From: Diaporthe sp. PMI_573
Taxonomy: Eukaryota > Ascomycota > Sordariomycetes > Diaporthales > Diaporthaceae
Direction: 5' to 3'
Assembly: GCA_021399435.1 (NCBI GenBank)
Contig: JAJTUP010000062.1
Location: forward strand, 124,001 to 188,000
DNA length: 64,000 nt
Shown: positions 24,498-35,696 of the stretch, one piece after another
Layout: each line of letters opens with the position of its first letter
How positions within the stretch are numbered: position 1 is the first letter of the stretch
Notes under the pieces: generated by a model
What the model was told of the DNA's origin: nothing
The model's database searches: none
The model's input: only the letters and a program-made list of their open reading frames with translations
Position numbers and translations under genes: made by a program

Positions 24498-26455
24498 GAT
24501 TATCTCATATCCCCGGCAAGGGCGGGGAAGTTGAAAGGACGAGTGCGGCCAGCCTAGAGACAGAGACAGGAAGACGGCGCAGGGCGGTATGGTGTGGTAT
24601 GGTGTGGTGTGGACCGCAGACAGCGGCCGCAGGGCAGGGCGGGGCAGTTGCAGAAGGCGGGCGACGTGACGTTGAGGGTTGGCGTTGAGACTGGAAACGC
24701 TCAAGCGCACTTGCTCATGCAGTTTGTGGTTCAGTGAAGCAGCCGATGGGGATTGAGGGCGGCGGGAGGACGGGTGTGCGTTGTAGGAGTGATTGTCGGT
24801 GGGATGGGTCTAGTTATTGCAGCCAGGAGGCTGGGTTGTGTGTGCAGCTCTTGCTGCCGCCCATGATTAGCGTGTCATGGAAAAGGAAAAGACGCTCGGA
24901 GTAGGACAGGGAACGAAAAGTAGGTTCCGCCATCTCCCAGGACGGGCATTGGCATGGACATGGACATGGACGAGTAGCACGAGAGGAAGGAGGAAGACGG
25001 GAGGGCGAAAGGGGACAAAGGACAGGGGACATGGTTCCAGGGAGGTGGTGCCCATGTGTGGACGGCGCCCGTCGACCGCCGATCGTCGACCGCCGACCGT
25101 CGACCTGCAGGCTGCAGGCGACAGGCGTCAGGCGTCAGGCGTCAGGCGTCAAGCGTCAACTCCCTACCTATGGGCCAGGTGCGCGGTGCTGCATGATCGG
25201 GGATCGGGAGACTACCTAGGGTATCGACTTGACCACATACCGTTTGTTGGCAGGCCCAGGTGGTGTTATAGGCCTGCGTAAGATGTGAGATGCGAGATGC
25301 GAGATGCGCAGCGTGCTTGATGGTGGATGAAGGTGGGGAGACGTCACAACAGATAGGCGAGTGCGACCGCGACCAGGATGGGCCAGAGGCACGAGGGCAC
25401 AGCTGCCACTGTCACTCACTGCCTGCTGTGGCATCCGCTCATCCCACCACCCTTTGTGACCGCGTACAGACTAATAGGCTGGTGCAAGGCTGTGCCGCTC
25501 ACGATGCCCGGAAGTGTCCGTCGTGGTCGCTGCGACTGTACGCTCAACCACTCGCGGTCACCCATTGGCACCCGGCACCAGGTCGCGATTGGCAAGGCGT
25601 CACGATGCCTGGCACATTCACAATAGTTCCTTGGGGTGGCTGCAGTCTAGGCCCTCATGGCCCAACCCACGGCCCAAGGCATCTATCTGGTCCCAACCAG
25701 CCAGCTAGCCAGCCTGAGCTGCTCTTCTGTTTCCCCCAGGGCTCAGCGTCTCACTCCCGTGCGCCACACCTCCATCAACAAGATCTGGGGCCCTCGAGAC
25801 GATCGGCCACCACCGCCGGACCTATTGCACAGCGCCTTTGTCTGAGCGGTGAGAGTATCTCAGGGCCGAGGCGCTTCGTGTCCTACCAGCCAGCAGCCAG
25901 CAGCCCTGTTGTCCTGTTGTCCTGTAGTCTTCTCATACTGACCTGGCGGGGAGGGGGGAAAGCAAAGGTGGAGGAGGCGTGCTCGACTGGGTCGCCGGTG
26001 CAGGGTGCAGGGTGCAGGGCGCAGAGTGCAGAGGCTCCACCTGCGCCGAACCATAAAGCATTACGACTGGAAGAAGGAAGGGTCGAGGGGATCGGGCTTG
26101 GGGCCAGCAAGCACGTATGGTGTAGGCCTAGCCCAGGGGCCCGCCTGCACGCAAACCCGGCCACGGCAAGATGAGAGATCAGATTGATCAGATCGCTCAC
26201 ATTCAGCTGCAATCGATAGTGGTCAGCCAAGAATCAGGACCCGCTTGGGCTGCTTCTCGCCCTGCACAGTACCCACACCTTTCCCCGGGGCGTTGCTCAG
26301 CTACACTTCCGGATGCCCCGGCTGGACAACACGTCGCAAGCTCCGTCTCGCCCGAAACCCTGCATTGCGCCACGAGGAATAGCTGGTGTGGTTCTGCTGT
26401 TCACCATTGACACTCTGCTTCAGCCACCGCCCCTCCAGTCTCTCCCCCCCCCCCA
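24498..26455. other. Intergenic, head-to-head between LaeA-like gene and transposon-split gene
   Basis: Shared 5' flank of two divergent genes. It contains GGTRTGGT repeats (24587-24612), short direct repeats built on CGTCGACCGCCGA and GGCGTCA (25068-25160) and GATGCGA repeats (25287-25308). A 294-codon open frame (25290-26174, plus) has no domain and low-complexity composition, so I do not call it a gene. Confidence 0.55.
25068..25160. repeat. Short tandem repeats, GTCGACCGCCGA-like and GGCGTCA-like
   Basis: About three imperfect GTCGACCGCCGAY units, then a CTGCAGG pair, then about four GGCGTCA units. They are non-coding and lie between divergent genes. Confidence 0.75.
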
Positions 26456-26770
26456 ATGGCCACGAGATCAGTGCCCTGTGTCGGCTCCCCGACCTTTGAT
26501 CCCATCACTCGTGTCCGGGACGCGCATGCCAGGGCCGAGGCGCTCTCATTCCTGGCCAACGATGACCTCGCCGCCGCCATCAAGGCCTGGTTTCAGCTCC
26601 CTGCCAACGACACCTGGACATACCATGCCATTACCGCTGTAACACTGCCCCAGGTGCAGCACATCGTCCGTCTGGGGGCCCGCAATGGGCTGCACGCATG
26701 GTATGGCTCTCCTGAACGCGGTGATCCCAAGACCCCATTGGGCCCTCCTCCTAGGCCGGACGTAGACGAC

Positions 26771-26772
26771 TA
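26771..26772. repeat. TA target-site duplication, left
   Basis: TA directly abuts the left terminal inverted repeat and is matched by TA at 28623-28624, as expected for the Tc1/mariner/pogo superfamily. Confidence 0.88.
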
Positions 26773-26815
26773 ACGTCCCCGGCCCGGCTTCCGCCCCCCC
26801 CCTGATTCCGCCCCC
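26773..26815. repeat. Left terminal inverted repeat (43 bp)
   Basis: Starts ACGTCCCCGGCCCGGC and includes a run of nine C. It is an exact reverse complement of 28580-28622. Confidence 0.95.
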
Positions 26816-26820
26816 TTCCC

Positions 26821-28461
26821 TCACGACCGCCCCCTTCGCCTCGTCGCCGACGACGCCGCCACCACGATAGTTGACCTCGCTTCCGATGGTGTTTCCGACT
26901 CTTCTGAAGCGTCGCTTTCTTCTGATACCACCCCCGCTTCAATCTGAGTCCTCCGAATGGCCTCGATATCGGCGAAAAGTTCATTCGGGTCAAGTTGAAC
27001 CTTCTTCCTTCGGACTACCCTACTGGCTTCAATCTGGGCTTCCAACTCTCGGGCTTTTTGTGAGGACATCGTCAGATCGACGTCTATCTGGTCCCAACTT
27101 TTGAGGATTTTCCTGAAGAGGAGTCGTGATGTGGGGCTGAGATTCTTCTGACGGGCATACCGAGCCACCATACCCCTTAGGTCTTGAGATCGCTTAGGGG
27201 TCGCAAAAATGGTCCCTCGAGGCCGACAAAAACACTTATCAGTGCAGAAATGGCTGCTGGAGCTATTGGTACCGCCAGATTCCAACGATCTCGCTTCCTT
27301 CTCGCGATTATCGGCGATAAAGTGGCTTCCGAGTGCCCTATGCTTAGACACTGGCCAGAGACCAGTCGCCCGCCAGCCAGAACGTATATTTGCTTCCGTC
27401 AAAGTGTCAATTCGAGCCTTGTGATAGCAATAAAGAAACCGTTTCTTTGCCACGACTGTTGACGAATCGTGCCCTCCCTGGTGATCGAGATGCTTCTTAA
27501 ATGCGAGCTTTAGAGGGCCGAAGATCGCCACATCGAGCGGTTGCAGCATATGCGAAGTATGGGCGGGCAAAAAAACGATATACACCTTATTCGAGAAGCA
27601 TTCCCACATAAACTCGACCGTTGTATGTGTATGGTGCCCATCGATCACGAGAAGGCGCCATTCTAATGGGTCCTCTGGTACTGTTTGAGGAAGGAAGACC
27701 TTCCGAAGCCAGTGGATAGCGATAGGTTCCTCCATCCACCCCTTCTTCGTCGCCGTGAACTGCCAGCCCTCGTGATCTTCAAGGGCGATAGGAAACCACT
27801 GCTGCTGAATGCTGAGTCCCTTAAAAATAACGAGTGGGACGAGGAACTTGCCCGTGGCGGAGATACACTCAAGGAAGGAGGTCCACGCTCTCGAATTAAA
27901 GTCCTTCTGAAGAAGCTGGCTTCCTTCCGAATAGCCGATCGTGAGCGCCTTCTCGGACTTGCCCTCCATCAGCCCGCCCTCGTCGGCATTCCATCAGTTG
28001 GCCGGCTTAATTGCCTTCACGATAGGCAACTGCATGAAGTCAAACCACGACCCAACGTTCTTTTTGGTAGCTGCCCTTAGCCGTTTAGCCTCAACGCGCT
28101 GGTACTTACGGCTTTGGAGGATAGGGTGACGAAGGAGGAAGGCCCTCAGCCACTTCCTTCCGAGAGGAGCGACCTCCTTCCCCGACGAGGCCATTCGGGC
28201 TGCCAGAGCCCTCGTTTCCCAGCGAGTTAACGCATGGCCCAAGCTGCTTTGGTTGATAAGGAATAGGGCCAATCGATCCTCCTGATCATCAGAAAGAGGC
28301 CTCTGAGGTTCGTGAGAAACGCGCTGACTTTGCGCGCCGGCGAGGCGATCGCGAAGTGTGGAACGGGGGATATGCCAGGTCCTGCAAGCCTGCTTGACGG
28401 GCATTCCATCCCTGCACGCAACAAGGGCGTCATGGATCTCGGCTTCCCCATAGGGCTTCAT
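26821..28461 (-). pseudogene. Pogo-family transposase with one internal TGA
   Basis: Would bind the element ends and catalyse cut-and-paste transposition. The 547-codon frame runs from ATG at 28461 to TGA at 26821, with a single in-frame TGA at 27996-27994 (codon 156). Residues about 4-40 form a psq-type helix-turn-helix (HDALVACRDGMPVKQACRTW, then PRSTLRDRL). Residues about 60-135 are a CENP-B/Tc5-type DNA-binding domain. A DDE_1 endonuclease domain follows, with all three catalytic aspartates present: Asp160 (NADEGG), Asp274 (LLVIDGHHTH) and Asp310 (MLQPLDVAIFGPLK). The C-terminus is a basic and acidic tail. The stop sits four residues before the first catalytic Asp and separates DNA-binding from catalytic domains. 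The frame is otherwise intact. A CGA-to-TGA transition is one simple origin, but the original codon cannot be known from one copy. Confidence 0.93.
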
Positions 28462-28579
28462 GATGACTAGGTTGATGCTTGGAAGAAGTTTGGTGACCAG
28501 AAAAAATTCTCTCGGAAAGATATGGTTGAGTTTATATAGGGTGGGGGCAGACGCGTACACGCGTGAACGCGGATGTGGG

Positions 28580-28622
28580 GGGGGCGGAATCAGGGGGGGG
28601 GCGGAAGCCGGGCCGGGGACGT
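28580..28622. repeat. Right terminal inverted repeat (43 bp)
   Basis: Exact inverted copy of 26773-26815, followed by TA at 28623-28624. Confidence 0.95.
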
Positions 28623-29489
28623 TATGTACGGATCTTCCAGCCAGCAAGCCTCACATCCTCGGCACTCAAGGCACTCGGCGCCAACGCCAAGAAGGGAAGC
28701 ATCCGCTCCAGCGTCGCTGCCCATCTCGGCTCCAAACGCTTCATCCACCCCGGCGCCACACACCTCAACATCCCCAAGAAGAAACCCGCCGCCAAAGATG
28801 TGCCCCCAAACATCGATCTTGACTTCTGGGAGTGGTCGTGCCGCAACCTCGAGTGGTGCGGCCCAGGCCCCGAGTCCGAGGCCCGGCCCCAGCAGAGCCA
28901 CCACATACTGCCCATCTTCATGCACCACTTCGGTTGCGCGGTGCCCTCGTACGAGAGCCTGGAGATCCTGCGGCTGGTTGCGGCCGGAAGGACCGTCGTG
29001 GACGTTGGAAGCGGCAATGGGTATTGGGCCTTTATGCTCCGGCTGCACGGGCTGGCCAACGTCGTGCCCGTCGACAACGCCATGAGTGACTGGCGTGCAA
29101 GCTGGGTCACTGACACGGTCATCAGTAATGGCACCAAGTGGCTGGCCCACCCTCGGAATGCCGGTGGCGCCGACATGGTGCTTCTGATGGTGTACCCCGT
29201 GGTTGGCGGGGGCCTCGCGGGCGGTGTGGAGGGCGGGTTTACCAGGGACTTGATGAAGGCCTTCAAGGGCGATACCGTGGCTGTCGTCGGAACGCAGAAC
29301 CGGAACGGCTATACTTCCTTCAGCAACATGACCTTTGATGAGTACATGGCTGACGAGCAGCCTTCGTGGACCAAGGTGGTTCAAGTACCGCTGCCGAGCT
29401 TTGCTGGGAAGGATGAGGCGCTCTATGTCTACCAGAGGGGCGAGAGGGCAGCTGAGTTGGCAGCCACGGCAGGAACAAGCCCTGCATGA

Positions 29490-30054
29490 GCCACGTGTCT
29501 GAGATTGGCGCATCGCCCTTCGTTGAAGAACCTGGCTGCCTCATAGATGACTCTGAGCCGTCAGGAAGACTGTGATGTGCATGCCGTGGCGCATAATCGC
29601 GCCGTTGGGGTTTCAGGACACCCAGACGTCTGGTGAGCGGCCTGGAAGGCACACCTGATCTAGGTCCTGGATATCGAAGCTGCGGTGGCTGGCTGTCTGC
29701 ACCTTGAGACCCGGAGAAGCCTACCGTACAAACACTCTTGCTCACATCGCCCTTCCCCTTTTGCATCCGGGGGCTGCACAGAGAGAGGTATTGCTTCAGT
29801 CCAGTCGATCGGCAACATGTGACAGGGCCATAAGTTGATAGCCATGGAATTATGGAATTTTCCAAATGGACATGGTTGTAAGGCATCTTTTCATTTTCGA
29901 GAAGAAAGATACGAATCAAGCCTCGGGCCTAGATGCTAATGCCATCAGGAATGGGGATGTTATATGTCACCGTTAGAACAAGATTCTCCACCTCGTTCAA
30001 TTTCATTTGAATACTTGACACATCGAACAAACGCTCATGGATGGTATTAAAAGA
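29490..30054. other. Intergenic, tail-to-tail
   Basis: 3' flanks of the transposon-split gene and the LRR gene. AT content rises towards 29840-30050, consistent with transcript ends. No gene seen. Confidence 0.6.
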
Positions 30055-31873
30055 TTACTCTTGGACCACGCCCTCATCTCCATTTGCAGCTGCCTTGTCA
30101 TCCTGCGATGGTCTACCCAAGCCCCTGACAGGGTCCCGGACACAGTTCCATGAGCACACGCGCCTGACGAAGGGCACTAGCCTCTCCTCGGGGGACTGGG
30201 TGAGGTACTGCACCGTTGCACGGGGTTCTGAGTCGGCAGATTCCCCGGGGACCAGGCGGTTCACAAAGATCTCCCACCATTCGAACCACTGAGCAGTCGG
30301 CTTGATAACCGGCCGCTTACAGACAGTGCAACGCAGGCCACCCGTATATGAGTACACCTGCGTGTCGACGAGGAGGTCGCACATGCGTGTGTTCTGGGTA
30401 GTGTCGGCCAGTATTTGGGGCAGTTCTGACAGGAAAGGATTCCTCGCGGACGCCTGGAGCGCTAGTTCCATCAGGGTCGGCACCTTCGTGGTCTTGACCT
30501 CGGAGGAGAGCAGGATCCGTTGTTGCGCAGTGTTCTGCGTCGGCGGCAATGGCTCTAAACCGAAGTCTTCGGTCGGCAGGGTCTTGGCATCAGGCCTGAC
30601 CCGGAAAGCCGAATACACCTTGTCTTTGGTGTCCTTGAACTCCACTGGTGATCTTGCCCACAGCTTGGCATCCAGGTACGAGCTAGCACGAGGCTGACGG
30701 GAAAGCCACTTGCTGCCCCTGCCCTTCGGGCCGGGTCCGGGATACGTCCGGTCTGCATTCTCGGATGACCAAGGAGCCTCCAGCTCCTGGCCCCCTTCCG
30801 GTTGGTACCACGGATTTGGGTGAAGCATCAGTGTCTCGAGCGAGCTCTCGGGATCGTAGATGAGCTCAAGCAGCTCGATCGGCAAGTGTCTCAGGTTGTT
30901 CAGCGACACGTTCAGGGTCTGTAGCTTTTTGAGCTTCAGAATGGCAGGGGGCAGCTCGGTGAGCGAGTTTCCTCGCAGGCTCAGAATGGTCAGTTGGTCC
31001 AGGTCAAAGACTGCGCCGGGGACCCGCGTGAGCTGGTTGCTCCAGAGGAAGAGGTGCAGCTCTGGGTCCTGATGCTCAAACGGAACCCCCCTTTCGACAT
31101 TCGGGATCCGAGCTATCTGCGACATCAACGAGATGGTTGGATTAGAAATGTGTTGGAGTCCCTGGGCTCTGCTCCGTGCGTCAGCAAAACTAGCGTGCCA
31201 AAAGCGCCGGACCTCTGGGGGCTCACGATAAGTCGACAGCTTCAATGCCACGGTCAACACACCGTCGGATGATCTCCTGCGCCTTCGCCTCCGTGTCGGA
31301 GAGCTTCCCCTTCTGCAACAGACGCGGCACCTGAACAAGCTGCGGCGCCGTCGGTCTTGTTGTCGTGGCGGGTGGCAAGATTGCATTGTTCGCCTTGGCA
31401 GGTGGCAGCTCATCCAAGATATCGTCAATGGAGCTGTCACTGCCCATGAAGACTCCGCTGTCGACTGGGACGAATGGCCTCTTCCACCTGGACCCCGCCC
31501 GGCCGCTGGAGCCCGGGCGAACAATCAAGCCGGATTCGGAGCTTGCTGGGCGTTGCTGGAACCAGGAGCCAACATAGCGCTTCTTCTTGTGACGGCCTTC
31601 GGCATAGTTGTCCAGTGCAGGGTCATCATCGCTAGAGAAGATGGCAGGGTCACTCGAGTCGGAGAAGATCTGTGAGGCGGTGCTTCGTTTCCGCTTCGCG
31701 AAGGACTGGGTTTGCGCGTCCCATGAGACGGCGGGCGGCAGTGAAGGCTCACGCGTTTCTGGCCGTGAAAACGGGGTCAAGTCGTCCAGTGGAGGCGGTG
31801 ACGATACCTGGTGCTCCGCGAGTTGGCCTGTTTCTCCATCTTCTGAATTGTTGCGTCCAGCTTGAGGCGCCAT
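30055..31873 (-). CDS. Leucine-rich-repeat protein
   Basis: Function unknown; LRR domains usually bind other proteins. Exons on the minus strand: 31873-31227 and 31168-30055; 586 residues. Residues 1-200 are disordered, with basic runs (RHKKKRY, KRKRST) that could be nuclear signals and an acidic Ser-rich patch (SDSSDPAIFSSDDD). AQEIIRRCVDRGIEAVDLS introduces the repeats; three or four LRRs follow at about 250-320 (LTILSLRGNSLTELP, LQTLNVSLNNLRHLP). The C-terminal part has a Cys pair in LRCTVCKRPVI near 520, then WFEWWEIFVNRLVPG and VRRVCSWNC, which could form a small metal site. The intron (31169-31226, 58 bp) is GTGAGC..GAGCAG, phase 2, and joins DLS to AQGLQHISN. It is probably a conserved Pezizomycotina protein; I do not recognise a named orthologue. 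Confidence 0.85.
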
Positions 31874-33265
31874 GGTGTTCCAAATGCGACGGAAAGGGGT
31901 GTGGGGCCTGAGTCGGGGCCCAACTCGGTGTTCTGCTATGCCAGCACCAGCGTGGCTAGCACCTCCCGTGACAGATCTTGGTTGGGTGGTGGCTAATATA
32001 AGATCTGATGATCCATCACATCCGACCGATTGTTTATGTCTTGGGAACCCCTGGAGCTGCCGGCTTGGTCTGGAGAGAGGTGAAGGGGACGAAGGGGTGG
32101 TCGCGTTGGGACGCGTCCTGTCTCCGTATTGCCCGGGGACACAACAAGGTTTCCCTCATAGGGGGGGCCAGGGGTGCCGTGGAGCTTGTACCCCTGTCGA
32201 CCGCCCCACGCGTCGTTGCTGCGGGCAGAGCCGAGGAAAGCACTGGCCACAAGCCCCACCGTTGAAGAACGGAATGGTACTTGCATGCACAGCATGGGAC
32301 GGACCGTGTTCTTGTATAACCATGTACAACCATGCACAAAGGGAACCCACCTTTTCTCCAATGAATTGACCATTGATTCGCTGCAGCCAGCCTCTTCTAT
32401 CGATTATCTAACCCCAACCCTAATATCAGTATTGGGCTGCAGCTCATCAGAAGGTTCCCCTGTCGTCTTGGCAAAGTGCAGGTCTTACGGTCCTCAAAAG
32501 GATGCACGTACAGCAGTGTCACCTCCTTCTTGAGGCATTTCCATCAACACCATTATTACCTGGGAAGATCCTCCTTCTCCTCTCCGACCCCGAGAAACCA
32601 CCCGGCAAGACTTGCCCCTGCACCATCTTGTCTCCTCACCTCCCGCAACCCTCCAGAAAAACTTGCCGGCCCTGCCAACCGAATTTGGCGCGGTTTCTTC
32701 GTTTCGTTTCTCATCACGCTCAGCCCATGTTCTTATCTACTGGGCTGCTGCGTACTCGATCTTTCCTGCCCGTTTCCACTGCCGTATCCCCTCACTCCAG
32801 GCTGAATCCGTCGACGTCATGCATTGTTTGAAGATAGCTGCGGGCCCAGAGTAACCACTCGATTGCTTGCGCCGAGCCAGCTCCTGACCAACCAGCATCC
32901 CGATCCCGACAGCTGACATCGATGGATTCACAGAGCACTGCCTATTGAGTGAAGCCCCTCAGCAGATATTTCAAAGACATTGTTACCCGGTCACTTTGTC
33001 TGATAAGCACAAACCTCGGGGGGAGGGGGGCGGAGGTGAAGACAGGACTGTTACACCGACATGGGTCGGCGGGGTGTGTGCAGCCTACACAGTATCTTTC
33101 TACTTGGCTGTCATCTCGAGGTAGCATTATGGTATTATGGTTGCCTTATAAATAAGTCTTACCCCCTTTACGTGATGTGTGTTCCCGTTGTGACCGTCTC
33201 GCTTTCTTAACTAGCCCCAATTGTTGTGATAACGCCTTGGACCCAAAAAGAACTCATGCTTCATT
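31874..33265. other. Intergenic, head-to-head between LRR and MFS genes
   Basis: Shared upstream region of two divergent genes, presumably holding both promoters. The 32550-32900 stretch is C/T-rich. No gene, RNA or notable repeat seen. Confidence 0.6.
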
Positions 33266-35326
33266 ATGGCCGACAAGATATCGGACGACCAGCCCAGCCG
33301 TACGGACAACAATGGCCTGGACACCTCGGAGAAGGCCATGGACTCTGAGAAGCAGGCGCTCAGGAGCAGGGACGCCGATGCTGCCTTGGAGTTCCTGTAC
33401 TCCGAGGCGACCACAAGAATGACAGATGTTGACGAGAAAAGGCTTGTGCGTACAGTAGATTGGAGGATTGTACCCCTGATGTGTAGGTCTTCCAATATCA
33501 AACGGCGAGTCGCTCGCTATTTAGCTAAAGGAAATACCGAATACTCCAGGGGCATGTTACAACCTCCAATATCTCGACAAGACACTGGTGAACTATGCCA
33601 ATGTCATGGACCTCAAAGAAGACACGGGCATCAGCACCGACCAGTTCTCCCAGCTCGCGCTTGTCTTCTACGTGACCTATCTCGCATTCGAGTTCCCCAC
33701 GGGCTACCTCATGCAGCGCCTACCCACAGCAAAGTACCTCGGCGTCAACGTCATCCTCTGGGGTCTGATGACCGCGCTTGTGTCTACCGCAAAGAACTGG
33801 GCGGGTTTGGTGACCCTCCGGGTGCTTTTGGGATGCTTCGAGGCCGTCGTCGCCCCTGCGCTCGTAAGTCAAGTCCGGCAACACCCCTCACGTCCCATCC
33901 TCAGGTGCAGAAGAGCACACAGTAATATCCTCGCGAGACAAAACGCAAGCTCCTGCTCCTGAAACCTGGTGGCTGACAGCGACTAACATTGGTTTCGATC
34001 AGATCCTCATCACGACCAGTAAGCATCACTCTTCTCCTGTTGCGGATCCCCGTCTTTCATGTTTTGGAATGCTCTAGAATGCAATACTTTAGCATCCGTA
34101 GCAGGACTAACGTCATACCCAGTGTGGTACAAGAAAGACGAACAACCACCACGCATCGGACTCTGGTACGTCGGTGTTGAACTACAGAGGAAAATTGATG
34201 TATACACACACTGCAGTGTGGTTTGGCCCTCATATGCTGACTTCCTGGATTCCAACAGGTATGTCGGGACCGGGACCGGCGTCATCATCGGCGCGCTGGC
34301 ATCCTTCGGCTTCCAGCACTACACAAGCAAGGCCTTCACGAGCTGGCAGATCATGTTTCTGGTGTTCGGCCTGATCACAATGGGGGTTGGCGCCTTGGTG
34401 ATGTGGATCGTGCCAGATAACCCGATGAAGTGCAAGTTCCTGACTCCAAACGAAAAGGTCTGGGCCGTCGAGAGGTTGCGTGAGAACAAGACGGGCATTG
34501 AGAATAAACACTTCAAGGCGTACCAGGCTTGGGAGTGCTTCAAGGACCCGCAGACGTGGCTGGTCAGCCTCATCACGATCTCGTCCAACGTGCCCAACGG
34601 TGCCGTCTCCTCCTATCAGGCGACCATCATCAAGAACTTTGGGTACACCTCCAAGGAGGCAGCCTTGCTCTCCATCCCATCGGGTGTCATCGGGGCCATC
34701 TCTGTCCTCAGTGCGACGTACATGGCTGGCCGCTTCAACCTGCGCGGTCCCATCATCATCGCTTATCTCCTGGTCGGAGGGGTTGTTGGTGGTTCCCTCC
34801 TAGCCTTTACTGCTAACGACAGCAAGGGGGCCAAGCTGGCTGGAAACTACCTGACTAACATCGTTGGAGCAACCTTGCCGCTGTTGTATTCATATTCTGG
34901 TGCGAACTATTCTGGCCACACCAAGAAGGTGACCATGAATGCGGTTCTTCTAATGTCTTTTTGTAAGTGGTCCAGTCCTCGGGGGGCCGCAATACTTGGG
35001 CAAGAGACGCTGACCGACTCGTGCCCAGGTCTCGGAAATATCATTGGGCCTCTGACTTTTAGAGGCAAGGATGGACCCGACTATATACCCGCAAAGATCG
35101 CGATAGTCGTGGCATCTGCCTTTGCATGTTGCATGACGGCCCTTCTCATGACGTATTACACGTACGAGAACAAACGCAGAGACAATCTCATGTCCGGAGT
35201 TGTACATCAAGAGAACAGCGAGTTTCTCGACCTCACGGACAGGGAAAACCTGGAGTTTCGCGTAAGCCACCTCATTTCGACCGATTCGGCATCTCGTTCT
35301 GACTGAATCAACAGTACCGGTCATGA
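33266..35326 (+). CDS. Dal5-family MFS permease (anion:cation symporter)
   Basis: Plasma-membrane importer of an organic anion or vitamin-like solute; family members carry allantoate, nicotinate or pantothenate. Exons: 33266-33482, 33550-33863, 34003-34018 (16 bp), 34123-34165 (43 bp), 34259-34962, 35029-35261, 35315-35326; 512 residues. The family layout is complete: DWRIVPLMWACYNLQYLDK enters helix 1, NYANVMDLK follows, GYLMQRLPTAKYLG is the MFS loop 2-3 motif, then RIGLWYVGTGTGVIIG, IVPDNPMKCKFL and the family-type end LEFRYRS. Phases agree at all six introns and each join restores conserved sequence. Intron 3 (34019-34122) is about 80 % identical to an intron of the gene at 48698. Intron 4 (34166-34258, 93 bp) has no stop and a length divisible by three. 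The substrate cannot be told. Confidence 0.92.
34019..34122 (+). repeat. Introner-like intron, copy 1 (MFS intron 3, 104 bp)
   Basis: GTAAGC..CCCAG intron between the 16-bp and 43-bp exons, phase 1. Shared blocks with 49871-49974 include the 5' GTAAGCATCA, then TCTTCTCC, CCCCGTCTTTC, TGCAATACTT, TCCGTAGCAGG and the branch ACTAAC. Both copies are 104 bp. About four in five positions match by eye. Confidence 0.85.
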
Positions 35327-35696
35327 ACTTCAGGGCGACCTCCCCACACCTAAGCGAGTTGATTAGGGATTGAACGCGAGCTGGATTGTATGTATTGTGG
35401 TATATCTAGGTGGGCACGAATACGAGAGGCTTGTTGTCGCAAGCAAACCGTAGGCGTTGTTTCGCAGCCCATGAGGATGGTGTTGGAGCCCGGCCCTATG
35501 TGCAGTAGCTCGATTGCCTCGCTTAGCCTCCAGAAATTGTCTCCGTAGCACTGCAGAAACTGCACGTGGCGGTCCAGAAGTATCTGTGCGGAGATGAGCT
35601 GGGAAAGCCACCAATCGTCCTGAGGGCCAGGGCCTTTTATATTGAAGTCTGTGTCCTCTTGAGACGGGCGCCTTGCCCTCGCTTTTGACGGGCCGA
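35327..35696. other. Short intergenic, tail-to-tail
   Basis: 3' flanks of the MFS and Plp2 genes. A 118-codon minus-strand frame (35350-35706) crosses it but starts at TTG and overlaps the end of Plp2, so it is not called. Confidence 0.55.

Larger units (their letters stand above)
26773..28622 (-). mobile_element. Pogo/Fot-type DNA transposon, 1850 bp
   Basis: Bounded by 43-bp terminal inverted repeats identical at both ends (26773-26815 and 28580-28622), starting ACGTCCCC, and flanked by TA duplications. It encodes one transposase on the minus strand whose stop lies 5 bp from the left repeat, so the element is compact. Length and domain order match fungal pogo elements such as Fot1 (about 1.9 kb). 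The identical termini and intact frame of the host gene point to recent insertion. The transposase has one in-frame TGA, so this copy may be non-autonomous. Confidence 0.95.
26456..29489 (+). pseudogene. Methyltransferase-like gene split by a transposon
   Basis: One gene interrupted by the 1850-bp element at 26773-28622. The left part (26456-26772) encodes 105 residues beginning MATRSVPCVG and breaks at a TA. The right part (28625-29489) resumes in exactly the same frame; with one TA target copy counted, the coding length is 1182 bp, or 393 residues. As it stands, the left part ends in a TAA made from the TA duplication and the first base of the element. The right half carries VVDVGSGNGYW, a SAM-binding motif I, then DMVLLMVYPVVGGG, VAVVGTQNRNGYTSF and PSFAGKDEALYVYQR, so a class I methyltransferase-like fold is likely. 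The substrate is unknown. Neither half has other lesions, so the disruption looks recent. Removal of the element as an intron is formally possible but unsupported. Confidence 0.85.

Noticed and set aside
25290..26174. 294-codon plus frame
   Set aside because: Low-complexity, Cys/His/Pro-rich translation with no recognisable domain, between divergent promoters.
26773..28622. The transposon acting as a large intron of the host gene
   Set aside because: Boundaries are inverted repeats plus a TA duplication; no GT/AG pair at the junctions would restore the frame.
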